A stretch of DNA of 64,000 nt, taken from Nematopogon swammerdamellus. Lineage: Eukaryota; Arthropoda; Insecta; Lepidoptera; Adelidae. The DNA lies in NCBI GenBank assembly GCA_946902875.1, contig OX336343.1, positions 5,383,754 through 5,447,753 of the forward strand. The letters run 5' to 3'. Of the stretch, positions 42,101 to 50,905 are shown piece after piece (the first letter of the stretch is position 1; each line of letters opens with the position of its first letter). The position numbers and the translations under genes are program-made. The notes beneath the pieces were generated by a model that saw nothing but the letters and a program-made list of their open reading frames with translations, searched no databases and was not told the origin of the DNA.

Positions 42101-43170
42101 TTTTTGTTGTATCCGCTAAAATATGACATATTCTGTGAAAATTTCAACCGGTTGGTTAGCTATTACGGTTTCAAAGATACAGCCATCATCGGACGCACGG
42201 ACGAACGGACAGACATACAGACAGACAGACGTTGTAGGCTTAGTAAGGCCGGCCGCAAATGTTCGTTTTCCGTATTCGATTTCCGAATTCGTTTTCCGTA
42301 TTCGGACACACGACTGCAGGTATTTCATACAAAAATTTAGTTCTCATAGGTACGGAAACCTAAAAATGTATGCGCGCAAATTTTTTTTTTTATAGAAAGC
42401 GCGACCTGGTTGCGCCGAGCCACCCATAAGGTGTCGTACGACGCCCATGGACATTCGGTCGTACGCGGGGGTTGCGAATGCCATGCCTGCCTGACAGGTG
42501 CCTATTTACGCCTCTCTTGTAGGACCCGAGAGGCCCGAGACTATATTGGGGGGAAATATGTGTGCAGGGAAAGCGTTTCAAGGTTTACCAGTTCTGTGGA
42601 GGAAATACATGGTTAATTTGTCTCAAATTTTAGAGATTGTGCGTAAAAAAGGTCAAGGTCACACTACCAGCCAGCATGATGTACTTAGATGTGATATAAT
42701 TTTGTAATTCCTTGAAGGTTAATTTGGATTAGGTCTGTTAGGTACTTCCATTTCCCCGTATGACCACTGTCCAAATGTCTCAAATTTTAGAGATTGCTTG
42801 CAAAAAAGGTCAAGGTCACACTGCCAGCCAGCATGATGTACTAAGATGTGATGTAATTTTATAATTCCTTGAAGAATACTACCACAATCACAGATGATAC
42901 GCCGCAGGAGACACGATACACACACCGATCGACCTCGTCTTGGACATGTACTACAGCGCAATTGGATGCGGACTTTTCTGGTCTTCCGGCACCTTGATAC
43001 TACTCGCGCGGTTGCGGGAAGAGACACAGGAGAACCCGCCGCAGACCGGCGATGAAGAGGCCGCGATTGCTCTGGCAGCTGTGAGTATGCTTCAGGGAGC
43101 GTTCTTGCTGCTGGATTTAGTACTGGCGTACTTCGACGCTGAGGAATACGACGAGGACAGCGTAATATGA
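36087..43170 (+). CDS. Four-TM MARVEL/snakeskin-like membrane protein, 3 exons
   Basis: Joined exons 36087-36119, 38788-38911 and 42908-43170 total 420 bp and encode 139 residues plus stop. Junction phases agree (0 then 1) and donors and acceptors are canonical GT/AG. Predicted membrane segments: about 5-19 (ILKYIELVLTVTCLV), 31-51 (LVLCSGTFVGFLVLL), 66-85, and 102-126. Residues 87-101 are an acidic/polar loop, and the C-terminus is very acidic (D-A-E-E-Y-D-E-D). The order of four helices, a short F-K/L-K-x-x-E-L-like start and the G-T-F-V-G motif resemble insect MARVEL-type and snakeskin-type proteins of septate junctions and membranes; this is family resemblance, not a proven orthologue. 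AATAAA lies at 43253. A homologous last exon is at 48828. Intron 1 is full of repeats and hAT insertions. Confidence 0.7.
36215..36721 (+). repeat. Intronic minisatellite, about 55-60-bp unit (left part)
   Basis: Ten units, each with GTCCAGGTGCT(A/G)ACGATATC and CAGTGTAGAGTGTGTG. A three-unit higher-order repeat of about 160 bp is visible (36310-36475 and 36475-36640). The array was split by a hAT insertion and continues at 38599. Confidence 0.85.
37088..37806. mobile_element. Non-autonomous hAT element B nested in A
   Basis: Ends CAGTGGTCGAATTGG and inverted CAGTGCTCGAATTGA are flanked by the 8-mer GCTATATC (37080-37087, 37807-37814). CACGAACCGGAACG motifs lie inside both ends. A run of 17 C (37126-37142) follows the left end. 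Confidence 0.85.
37899..38052. repeat. GC-rich inverted repeat in hAT A
   Basis: Arms of about 45 bp, GTATAATGCGCGGG(G/A)CGGAT then CTCGGCGTGTCG, surround a 60-bp loop. Boundaries ...GTATAATG / CATTATAC suggest a separate small MITE; no clear duplication. Confidence 0.6.
38558..38590. mobile_element. 33-bp palindrome, TIR-only insertion
   Basis: Arms CACGAGTCAGTAAGCC around a single T, flanked by the 8-mer GTAGAGTA on both sides (38550-38557, 38591-38598). The flanking unit is minisatellite sequence, and removing the insert restores a normal unit. It lies 9 bp from the right duplication of hAT A. Confidence 0.85.
38599..38787 (+). repeat. Intronic minisatellite (right part), abutting exon 2
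   Basis: Three further units; the last runs CTAGCATTGTCCAG and directly becomes the acceptor of exon 2, whose first bases GTGCTGAC equal the next bases of the unit. Confidence 0.8.
38788..38911 (+). CDS. Exon 2 of the MARVEL-like gene
   Basis: 124 bp, phase 0 in, phase 1 out. It encodes the rest of helix 1, an extracellular-type loop H-H-Y-S-Y-D-L-T-D-V-N and helix 2 with G-T-F-V-G-F. Donor is G|GTCTCT at 38912, a weak match after GT. The acceptor is the CAG at 38785-38787. An alternative acceptor 10 bp downstream would change the phase and break the join to exon 1. Confidence 0.65.
38930..39345. repeat. CTCTG-rich simple repeat split by a LINE fragment
   Basis: CTGCTCTGC-type simple sequence lies at 38935-39015 and 39265-39345. 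Between, 39016-39264 on the minus strand is a LINE C-terminal piece reading L-R-R-D-V-G-S-L-S-V-F-Y then G-E-C-S-E-E-L-F, with its T-run (A-tail) at 39009-39017. Confidence 0.65.
39350..40530. other. AT-rich interval in intron 2
   Basis: 39400-39421 has a single MITE-like end (GCGTTCCGTGCTCTGTGG) related to 8853-8905 without a partner. The rest is AT-rich and holds no supported feature. Confidence 0.25.
40755..41010. mobile_element. Inverted-repeat element with captured RTE end
   Basis: TTTCGAAACATTACACAAGA on the left and its near-inverse on the right (40985-41008, GTGTAATGTTTCGAAAG) enclose a + strand RTE 3' end at 40815-40925 (GGCCTATGTCCAGCAGTGGA, then (GAT)n). Confidence 0.45.
41027..41564 (-). 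mobile_element. Harbinger-like deletion derivative
   Basis: Imperfect inverted ends around ATGCGG(C/T)GACCGGTGCGG. The minus-strand frame 41069-41476 carries at residues 60-92 K-G-E-F-H-L-L-F-S-E-L-R-E-D-E-Q-K-F-F followed by F-R-L-S, the N-terminal motif of PIF/Harbinger nucleases (ELRxDExKFxxYFRMS). The catalytic part is missing; the frame then runs straight into the terminal repeat. Confidence 0.5.
41736..41809. repeat. 74-bp inverted-repeat element
   Basis: Arms CACTCCGCGCACGAA with 44-bp spacer. No flanking duplication was recognised. Confidence 0.5.
42050..42370 (+). repeat. CCGGCC-family fragment
   Basis: CACGTTTCTTGTACC, ATTTTCAACCGGTTGG, a (GGAC/AGAC)n run at 42191-42231, GTAGGCTTAGTAA and GTACGGAAACCTAAAAATG define it. 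Confidence 0.6.
42385..42612 (-). repeat. LINE C-terminal fragment, minus strand
   Basis: Matches 50525-50800: GCCGAGCCACCCATAAGGTG, GCGGGGGTTGCGAATGCCAT, CCAGTTCTGTGGAGGAAAT. The T-run at 42380-42391 is its A-tail. Confidence 0.6.
42616..42878. repeat. 100-bp direct duplication before exon 3
   Basis: TCTCAAATTTTAGAGATTG, AAAAAAGGTCAAGGTCACAC and AGCCAGCATGATGTACT occur at 42618 and again at 42777, period about 160 bp. The second copy ends about 30 bp before the last exon. Confidence 0.7.
42908..43170 (+). CDS. Exon 3a (last exon) of the MARVEL-like gene
   Basis: Acceptor CCGCAG at 42902-42907; entry phase 1 (G|GA). It encodes D-T-I-H-T-P-I-D-L, helices 3 and 4 and the acidic end, with TGA at 43168. 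The homologous exon at 48828 has the same entry phase and aligns from the first residue (G-x-x-x-x-x-P-(I/L)-D-L). Confidence 0.7.
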
Positions 43171-43252
43171 CAACTTTGGCGAAACTAGAGGAAGATATTA
43201 TGGTCTGCACTTGATTTCAAGTTTACAATGTGATTTGAGTGCCTATAATATA

Positions 43253-43258
43253 TAAATA
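43253..43258 (+). terminator. Polyadenylation signal AATAAA
   Basis: AATAAA lies 83 bp after the stop codon of exon 3a. Confidence 0.4.
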
Positions 43259-43349
43259 AATGCTAATGTATTGTGAAACAGACCAGTGCACTTTCTTACG
43301 TAATTTTAACAGACTGGTCACTATGAATGTTTTGGTTTCCACTGAAAGA

Positions 43350-43545
43350 AATGTCAGTCAGTCAGTCAGCGTGTAAGCGCCCACTGCTGGACATACGCCT
43401 CTCTAAATTTCCTCCAGTCCTCGCGGCCTTCAGCGGTACGGAACCACTGCTTTCCGCCGACGTACCTACTTAATGTCGTCTTCCCACCTGGCGGGTGGCT
43501 TTCCCACACTCCGTTTTCCTGTCCACGGTCGCCAATGTAAGAAAG
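43350..43545 (-). repeat. RTE 3' end, minus strand
   Basis: (CAGT)n at 43352-43367, then GCGCCCACTGCTGGACATAC; protein reading E-A-Y-V-Q-Q-W and F-R-T-A-E-G-R-E-D-W. Confidence 0.65.
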
Positions 43546-43559
43546 AAATGGGAAGGCAT

Positions 43560-45388
43560 GATTTGAAACTGTCCAGAATCTATTCTTCTGATATGACAGA
43601 CCTTTCATCCGTGTCTAGTAAAACGCCTTATCGTTACATAGATATGTAAATTATCTTCTACTGAGTTTTCTATAGATGACTGTACTGGACTGGAATTTGA
43701 AGGACAGGTAAAATAGTGAGGTCATGCATCCAATGCAATCAAATTTACTTACCAGAAGTAAATAATTATAAATTTGGCTTAGTTTTCCACATTATCGTGA
43801 AATAGTTTGAGAGACTTGACTTACACATCTAAGCTCCATGCGTCAGCTAAGAAAACGTTGACGGTGATAAAGTTAAGGCGCCAAATTCTTCTAGAAATCC
43901 TAGGTAGCTACAGAACTAAGAGTAATTAATTATGCACCATTTTCTAAATCGATCTAGGCTAATGAGAATCTGTACCAAAAAAACAACAGGAATTACCTTA
44001 AATTACTCACAATTCTGTAGGTAATTAATTAATTAATTACATTACAGCTAACGCCAAATCGGCATATGTACCTACATAGAATAGAACAACAAACTGTTTG
44101 TGGAGACTGGCCTGCTCCATGTGGCGGTGTAGTGGGTATATAACTTCATAAAATTTTATATTAAACAAAATTTCACTTTTGCTTGCTGCATCTGTCATCA
44201 TAACAAACATTTTTGTAAAGTAGACTAAGTGCACATTGAAAAAAAATCCCGTGAAGTTTCTTGTACGTTCTTCTTCGCTGTAATAATTGAACTGACGGAA
44301 TGTTACAATGTAAATATGACAAATCTGAGCGCAGTACTTCCAATAGATGCTAAATAAACAATAAACAAAAAACAAATAACATTGTCACAAATGTAATAAC
44401 AGGCTCAAAACAGCAGATATCATTGACTAATCACTGGCCGTAATATCACGTAATACTTAAGTGTGAAGCTTTGTCATACTCGCTAGTTTATTGTACGTCT
44501 CTTTGGCCTCTTTATCTAAAGAACCAGCGTTAAAGTTATGTAGTGATATCATTTATGTAAGTCACGCACGACATCATAATATGATCTACGAATAATTTAC
44601 ATTTTTCTCGTATGAATTTCATAAAGTTCTTCCAAAAGTTTTCGAATACCCTGGGTCGAATAGTTCAGGGAATATAATTTGCTGACTGTCAATGAATGCT
44701 CACTCCCCTTGATTCTAGTTTTATTTTAGTCACAGTTGTAAACGTGTCCGTTCGTCTAGCTAGCCCCGGCTAATAAACATCAAAGTTTTTGGATCTATTT
44801 TTATCGATTTCTTTAATGTCACGTATTTAGTTCAGTTCATTAATATTTACAAGAAGTTTTATCCACCAGCAAAAAATTCAGAATATATTTTTGATATAAA
44901 GAGGAAAAATTCGTCCTGATCAGGATTAGAACCTGGAACAATTAAGTAATCTGTGCTGGAACTCCCTCTCTCTCTGGCTATCTAATGAAGAAAATATAAA
45001 GCGAGTAAGTACATGTGCAGTAGGTACTAACGCTCGGTGTTACTAACATAAAAAATACAATATTTGCTGATGCCTCGTAACGGAAAAACAAACAGTTGTC
45101 AGCAGAGACACGGATTATTTAATTATCTTTAAAATTTCAATGCTATGCTTAAAGTACTGGTGATACGAACCTCAAATGTTGATCTGTATTTTAATGCAAT
45201 GTCCCCCTGAATCTTATCTGAAAAGGAGATAAAGTTAAAACACCGTTCATAATTAGGTATGTATTTTATTTTCTACAGTACTTTTAGTTCAAGTGGTATA
45301 AAATGCCTCCACTGGATCATTCCTACTTATTTCGGAGCGCTTTCTACTACAAATATGTACTTGAGATTTTAGTCTGTTTCCCTACCAG
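43560..45388. other. Interval with one LINE tail
   Basis: 44220-44370 resembles the tail at 12.4/18.3 kb (GTGAAGTTTCTTGTACGTTC). AATTAATTAATTAATTA at 44022-44038 is simple sequence. 44934-44960 looks like an isolated reverse B-box (GGATTAGAACCTGGAAC). No gene was found. Confidence 0.3.
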
Positions 45389-45459
45389 ATGCCCCCGTTC
45401 AATGACGAAGCAATGCCCAATGAAGAAGGAACATACAAAAAATCCATGAAATCTCTCAA
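45389..45459 (+). CDS. Candidate exon
   Basis: A good acceptor (TCTGTTTCCCTACCAG) is followed at once by ATG and 24 charged residues (M-P-P-F-N-D-E-A-M-P-N-E-E-G), then donor CAA|GTATGTAC. Only phase 0 entry is open; the exit is phase 2. It could be a first coding exon of a paralogue or an unrelated gene. It cannot follow exon 2 at 38.8 kb because the phases differ. Confidence 0.35.
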
Positions 45460-46037
45460 GTATGTACATTTTTTACTGGCTTACGTGAAGTAAGAGGCGC
45501 GGCAGTGCTGCATAAGAAACAAAGGCGTATTGTCATGGTTCTGCTAATTGAGTCTATTAGTACTGACTTCTGAATTGACGCTAACTCCATCACTGATTAA
45601 AATAAACTCAACAAATTGTTCAAAATTCTTGGCAAGGTTTTCTCTGAGTCCAAGAACAATGGTGCTTCTTTAGATGTACTGTGAACAGTTGTAATTCGTA
45701 TAGGCGTATGGCTATTTATTTACGATCTGTAACTCGGAAGGTCTCTTCAAAAAGGCCAGACAAAGTAATTCAGACCTGTTTTTAACACCTAATGCAAAAG
45801 GAGGGGTGTTATAAGCTTGACGCGTTCGTCTGTCTGTCTGTGGCATCGTAGCTCCAGAACAGATGGATCGATGCGGATGAGATTCTTTTTATTAGAAAGT
45901 TGGTTTAACCGAGATGGTTCTTAGCTATATTTGTAAAAAAAGCTTCAAATAACACTAATTTAAAAAACATCCGACACATTAACAACCCTTATAAAGTAAA
46001 AAGTTATTTTCGTTCAGTTACTTAAAGACGTCGAGGG

Positions 46038-46103
46038 CCACTAAGTAAATAAAATCGTCCCCCGAACAGTGCAGCTCTGAGTTTTATTTTATTTACTTAG
46101 TGG
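46038..46103. repeat. 66-bp inverted repeat
   Basis: CCACTAAGTAAATAAAAT and its inverse with a 30-bp loop. No duplication at the flanks. Confidence 0.55.
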
Positions 46104-46312
46104 TCCGTAACAAAATTGAAATTATTTTGACTTTCAAAGGGTGGTTGATGTCTAGGGGTTTTTCTAAATTTGTACCTAATTTAACTTTTTATAATCTTTG
46201 GAATGTGTTGATTATCTACTGAAACGTACATACTTCCACTTATATTGCTTCATCTAGTCTGTATGTGGTACACATGTTCACCTGACTGAACAGAAAAATA
46301 CTTGTATATATA

Positions 46313-47013
46313 AGGTGCTTCGTTATTCATGTCAAATGTTTCGGGAGGGTTACATACATACTCAAATATACACGTTACGCAAAAAAAATTATATGTTTTT
46401 AGCATTACTTTTCGAGAAATTTAACAAAACATGTTTGCTACCTAAACATTAAAAGGATCAACCTTTGTGTAACAGTAGGTAGCTTGCATTGTACGGGGTC
46501 AATGACCGTACTATGTTCAAAGGCAGAACAGCTGTTTGTTGTAAGTAAGTCACAAGGCCACTAGACCTGTGTGTAACAGTAGGCAGCTTGCTTTGTACGG
46601 GGTCAATGACCGTAATATGTTCAAACGCAGAACAGCTGTTTGTTGTAAGTAAGTCACAAGGTCACTAGACCTGTGTGTAACAGTAGGCAGCTTGCATTGT
46701 ACGGGGTCAATGACCGTACTATGTTCAAACGCAGAACAGCTGTTTGTTGTAAGTAAGTCACACACAAGGTCACTAGGCCGCCGCCGCTCTAAAACTAGCT
46801 ACCTACGTGTGCGGTGTGTGTGTGCCTATGTTTCGTGTTTGCAAGGGTCTATAGCATGATTAGTTTTTACAGCTATTTGATTTTATTTTTTGTTAGGAGA
46901 TGTTAGGAGAAAAAATACTCCTATAAACATATGTTTTTCTTTTTGCGTAAAGTGTTTGTTTGAGTGCGTAATGTAACCCTGCCGAAATTATTGACATGAA
47001 TAACGAAGCACCT
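46313..47013. mobile_element. TA-flanked MITE containing a minisatellite
   Basis: Inverted ends start AGGTGCTTCGTTATTCATG and stay similar for about 110 bp (GGGTTACAT, TTACGCAAAAA, ATATGTTTTT). TA lies on both sides (46311-46312, 47014-47015), as in Tc1/mariner-type MITEs. The centre is a three-copy tandem array. Confidence 0.75.
46465..46778. repeat. Tandem array, 104-bp unit, 3 copies
   Basis: GTAACAGTAGG anchors fall at 46469, 46573 and 46677. Units include TACGGGGTCAATGACCGTA and GCAGAACAGCTGTTTGTTGT, each with its own small hairpin (ACGGGGTCAATGACCGT; ACAGCTGT). Confidence 0.85.
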
Positions 47014-47522
47014 TATACTATGTGTGTAGAAAGTACAAAGTTCACACAAGGGATAAGAGTTTTTTTTTATAATACTCGAATGTCAGGCAGGATCAACACG
47101 ACACACGAGCATTCATTAGATACCCACGAGACCTTCATTGTTACATTATTTATGGAATAGAATGGTCTATTCATATTGATGTGCTAAGAAATTAACTCTA
47201 ATGTACCTGCCGTGATATGAATCGTATATTGCGCTTCCATTCATAGGGTATAATTTATTTAATTGTCATCTATCGGAAATGTTTATTTGAAACTAAAGCT
47301 CACCATGGACGATCGCGCCATCGCGTCAGTTGGAACCACGTCACGCCAAAAACTGCCCGTGCGTGTCAAAACATTGAGCCAATATTTGGCGTGACGCCAA
47401 CCCACGGATTTCCGGGCGCGTCATAATCCATCCTATCGCACCGCCGCGCTCGTGGCGTCATGCCATGACTTCACGCCAGTCCTCCCGTGCATGTGCGAAC
47501 TCACATCCATTTCGGCTAAGTA

Positions 47523-47719
47523 CCCTAATCACGAGATTTAACCTACTACGCTACGGCCTACGCTACGCCGCGCCGCCGTGTTCTCCGCATCATTTTGTAT
47601 GAAGAAACGGAGCAGCGCCTCTAGTGATAGATTTGCGAACATCGTTTCTCCATACAAAATGGTGCGGAGAACACGGCGTAGCGTAGCGTAGCGTAGTAGG
47701 TTAAATCTCGTGATTAGGG
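47523..47719. mobile_element. Tc1/mariner-type MITE, 197 bp
   Basis: Ends CCCTAATCACGAGATTTAAC and inverse, TA on both sides (47521-47522, 47720-47721). Arms extend into (CTACG)n-rich and TGTTCTCCGC... repeats, about 75 bp paired. Confidence 0.75.
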
Positions 47720-47879
47720 TACAGTTCGCCTGGAGAAGTAGATCGGAGCGGTACGATTGCACGTGCGTGCATCTAGGGGCGAGCGTGTAATAAGTAGACG
47801 ACTGACTCAGAATTTGGAGCGATCGTTCATCCATCCATTCGTCGTCACGCCAATTGTAATTAAGTCAATCAGCTCGATC

Positions 47880-48035
47880 GTCCATGCCCAGCTTAAGCCT
47901 ATGCGCCGTCTGTCCCGTCTGTCCGTCCGTCTCTCCTACCTTTAAAGGGCTATATCTTTAGAACCGTAATAGTTAGTCGATAGAAATCTTCACAGAATAA
48001 ATGTGTTATTAATAATAACATAATAAGCCGCGCCG
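47880..48035 (-). repeat. CCGGCC-family fragment, minus strand
   Basis: CTTAAGCCTATGCGCCGTCT, (CCGT/CTGT)n at 47907-47930, then ATCTTCACAGAATAAATGTG. Confidence 0.5.
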
Positions 48036-48305
48036 TTACTAATTTACTATATGTAGATATGTAGGGATTATCTATCGATAAAATTAACCTTTCACTCCAC
48101 AACACTAATATTATTTAGAAGGCCACATTCGTGCCCCTGCGATAACAGCGTATGGTTATTATGGCGGATATCCCTAAACAAATAATAAAAAAAAAAAGAA
48201 AAAGTAAAGGATGTCCAAACAAGAAAACGTTTTATTTAACTTTTTTTTGCGGGAAAGAGGTTTGTACTAATATGTATAATCTCTTCTTCTCTATCCGTGA
48301 GATTG

Positions 48306-48700
48306 TCAGCCTCGATAGCTCAGTGGTGCAGACAGTCAACTGTCGCTATTGAATGTTAAGCAACGCTGGGTGCGGTCAGTACTTGGATGGGTGACCGCTG
48401 ACCGTTGGAGGCTGACCGAGGTTCGGATTCCTCGTAAAACTGTAGGTCCCTTCCCTCCTAATCTTACTTGGTGGTAGGGTTTAACCCGCCCGGGTTGGTA
48501 CCACCGCACTGAATGAAACGTCGGTCGAAACGGCTATGTAAATAGTTTGTGTTTTCCGACAAGTTCAGTGTAGCCGGCACGATCAAAGGGGGGAAGCACT
48601 GACATGGCACCTAGTTCACCCGGTGTTATGGGCTGACATCACGGACGTTATAGGTGATGTAGCCAAACATGTCAGTTTCCATAAAAACAAAAAAAAAAGG
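48306..48700 (+). repeat. SINE-A, best copy: tRNA/5S hybrid head
   Basis: Order on the + strand: tRNA-like A box (CCTCGATAGCTCAGTGGTGC), a 5S-rRNA-like stretch at 48355-48398 (GTTAAGCAACGCTGGGTGCG and GTACTTGGATGGGTGACC), a tRNA-like B box (GGTTCGGATTCC), a body with GGTAGGGTTTAACCCGCCCG and GGTACCACCGCACTGAATGA, and a short A-rich end. Both elements are RNA polymerase III internal promoters. It sits 130 bp before the alternative last exon at 48828. Confidence 0.7.
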
Positions 48701-48827
48701 TAGTCCTAAGACTCGTGGAAACAACCCGACAACCAGATCCTCCAGATGCTCCTGATCATTCTCCTCTGATGAGAAGAAGACTCTATTCTCGCGAGCAGCT
48801 CATCCATCGGTAATGTCGACTGGACAG

Positions 48828-49150
48828 GTGAGCTGATGGGTGCCCCGCTCGACCTGTGGATCGACGTCTTCTACTCGAGCGTCGCTACGGTGCTGTTCGC
48901 CGCCAGCGGAGCGGCAACGGCGCACGGCTGGACCAATGTGGCGGCGAGCCCCAGACGATCCGCCGCGCTGGTCTGCAGCGCTGTAGCTATGCTGACCTCC
49001 TTCGCCATGTTTCTGGACGCTCTCACAACCCTCTGTCGCCCGCCGAGCGAGGAGAAAATTCAACATTTACAAAAACCTCGCTCGCAACCTACCTCGCCGC
49101 GCACAAATCGCAAGCGAACACCGGAGCAATATAAATTGAACAAATTGTGA
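48828..49150 (+). CDS. Exon 3b: homologous alternative or paralogous last exon
   Basis: Acceptor GGACAG at 48822-48827, entry phase 1 (G|GT). It encodes G-E-L-M-G-A-P-L-D-L-W-I-D-V-F-Y-S-S, aligning with exon 3a (G-D-T-I-H-T-P-I-D-L-V-L-D-M-Y-Y-S-A), then two membrane helices and a long basic/proline-rich tail (S-P-R-T-N-R-K-R) to TGA at 49148. Joined to exons 1-2 it would give 159 residues. No second copy of exons 1-2 was found between 43.2 and 48.8 kb. The pyrimidine tract before the acceptor is weak, and the frame is open a little upstream (48773). Confidence 0.6.
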
Positions 49151-49178
49151 ACGGTTCTGCGTTGTTTAGATAATTATA

Positions 49179-49656
49179 CAGCGTGTATCAGGATAGGTTT
49201 TCTATATATATATATATTTCTATAGGATAGGACGAAAAGCTCTGAAACTTTTTCCCAGATTCGATCATTTTACAGTATTTTTTGGTGAAAATCTATTCTT
49301 CAAGATTTGGTGGGTGGTTAACGCCCGCCTTTATTAAATAAAAAATAAATTATATCTCATGAATAAAAATGGGTAGGTTGCATACATGTACTATTACAAT
49401 ACTAGTACAATTGAACTGCATGTAGGTAAATTCCAAACACTGAAAGTTCAATGACCTCAAAACAAAAAGAGGACTGAATTAGTTCACTGCACTCTCCAGT
49501 CTCACAGTCCATCGAGTTTTTATTACAATTTCCAACTTTTGTATGACAAAAAAACAACGGAATTTCGATTTGAGTGATACTGATAGGGATTTTTTTCTTC
49601 TAATAATGAGTGCTTTCTATTCCTGAAGTTTCTCAAACCTATCCTGATACACCCTG
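49179..49656. mobile_element. Tc1/mariner-type MITE, 478 bp
   Basis: Ends CAG(C/G)GTGTATCAGGATAGG and inverse, TA on both sides (49177-49178, 49657-49658). No coding frame. Confidence 0.75.
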
Positions 49657-49789
49657 TATAGTATAGTTGAGGGTAACCTCTTGGGTGGGAATGTTAGGAA
49701 ACGGATTTATTTTGCTATTTGCTCTGCTTTGACTACAATAACCTTATACATTATCTTAATACAAATACAAATGATTTCATTAATTTTAG

Positions 49790-49982
49790 GATGTCAATTT
49801 CTTTCGTGGTTCAAATACAGCGAGACAGCGAACAATTTGCTGTACTATACTCACTCCTACACGAGTTCTTGGATCCTAATCGTGAAGGCAATTTGTCCAT
49901 GATCCTAATGCAGTGCATCCGTTTCATTGTCGGCCGGGTCATTGGGTTAGAAACGTTAGAAATTGTTTTCGATCCAAACTAA
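49790..49982 (+). CDS. Candidate last exon of an unknown gene
   Basis: Acceptor TTCATTAATTTTAG at 49776-49789, then 63 codons to TAA. Residues look like a folded globular protein: Q-R-D-S-E-Q-F-A-V-L-Y-S-L-L-H-E-F-L-D-P-N-R-E-G, then M-Q-C-I-R-F-I-V-G-R-V-I-G-L-E. No domain was recognised. It could end a gene whose upstream exons lie in repeat-rich DNA, possibly the one beginning at 45389, but this is a guess. Confidence 0.45.
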
Positions 49983-50034
49983 GTCGTGACTAATACAAAT
50001 TAATTTCAACTGCCAACGTCTCAAATGATATATA

Positions 50035-50240
50035 TTTTTTTATGTAATCCATTATGGGTGACCGAGGCGCAGGGGCTAAAGCACATGCTCCAAATAGCCA
50101 ATATCACCTCCGAGAAGGTAGGTGCCATCGGAGACTTCCCTGGATTGCTGGCTGTACTGGACTAGAGGAGAACACAGCCGAGGCTGCTATGCGGTCATCT
50201 TACATCTAGTAAGGTGATACCAACCAACCCAGTCGGCTAC
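50035..50240 (+). repeat. Repeat C relative
   Basis: Starts TTATGTAATCCATTATGGGTG and has CACCTCCGAGAAGGTAGGTG, the same layout as 14508 and 29080 but strongly diverged. Confidence 0.35.
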
Positions 50241-50524
50241 AATTTGAGCCTACCATCTAGTAAGGGGCAAGGGAATGATGAGGGTTTTTATAATGATCTG
50301 CCATGGTTTTTAGTACCTTTAAGCTAGATTGTTGATTGCCCTTATTCAGTACGATAGCACTGACCTTTATCAGGTCAAGCTTATCGCCTCGTGAAATGAT
50401 GCCCTGCAGTGTTGCATGATAAGCGAAGCACTGAAGCAGCTTATTCGTCAACGAGATTTGTATTCAGTATGCCTTTGTATTCAGGTGCAAATATATCCTG
50501 GTGTTCGTAGCTTTTTTTTTTCTT

Positions 50525-50905
50525 TTTTTTTTATAGAAAGCGCGACATGTGGCGCCGAGCCACCCGTAAGGTGTCTAACGACGCCCATGGACTTTCGGTC
50601 GCACGCGGAGGTTACGAATGCCATGCCGGCCTGATCCTGATAGGTGCCTATTCACGCCTCTCTTGAAGGACCCGAGAGACTATATTTGGGGGGGCTGGGG
50701 GGGAAATATGTGGGCAGGGAGAGCGTTCCAGAGTTTCGTGGACTTTGCTTTTACCAGTTCTGTGGAGGAAAGATCTGCAGAACCGATTGGTACGCATCCG
50801 TGCTAAGTCAAGCGTATAGGGATACAATCCCTGCCCAGTGCGCGTTGTGCGGAGGTGGAAAGGGGACGGCCGGATAGCGTTTTAAACAGCTCCTCCGAGC
50901 ATTCC
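50525..50905 (-). pseudogene. LINE C-terminal piece, minus strand
   Basis: Reading the minus strand: E-C-S-E-E-L-F, then L-W-N-A-L-P-A-H-I-F-P-P, ending near a T-run (A-tail) at 50513-50532. These motifs end CR1/Jockey-like proteins in Lepidoptera. The same piece is at 39.0, 42.4, 51.7 and 52.6 kb. Confidence 0.6.

Noticed and set aside
48306..48345. A tRNA gene in the TAGCTCAGTGGTGC stretch
   Set aside because: The same stretch heads many SINE-A copies and no acceptor stem or complete cloverleaf forms; it is a SINE promoter.
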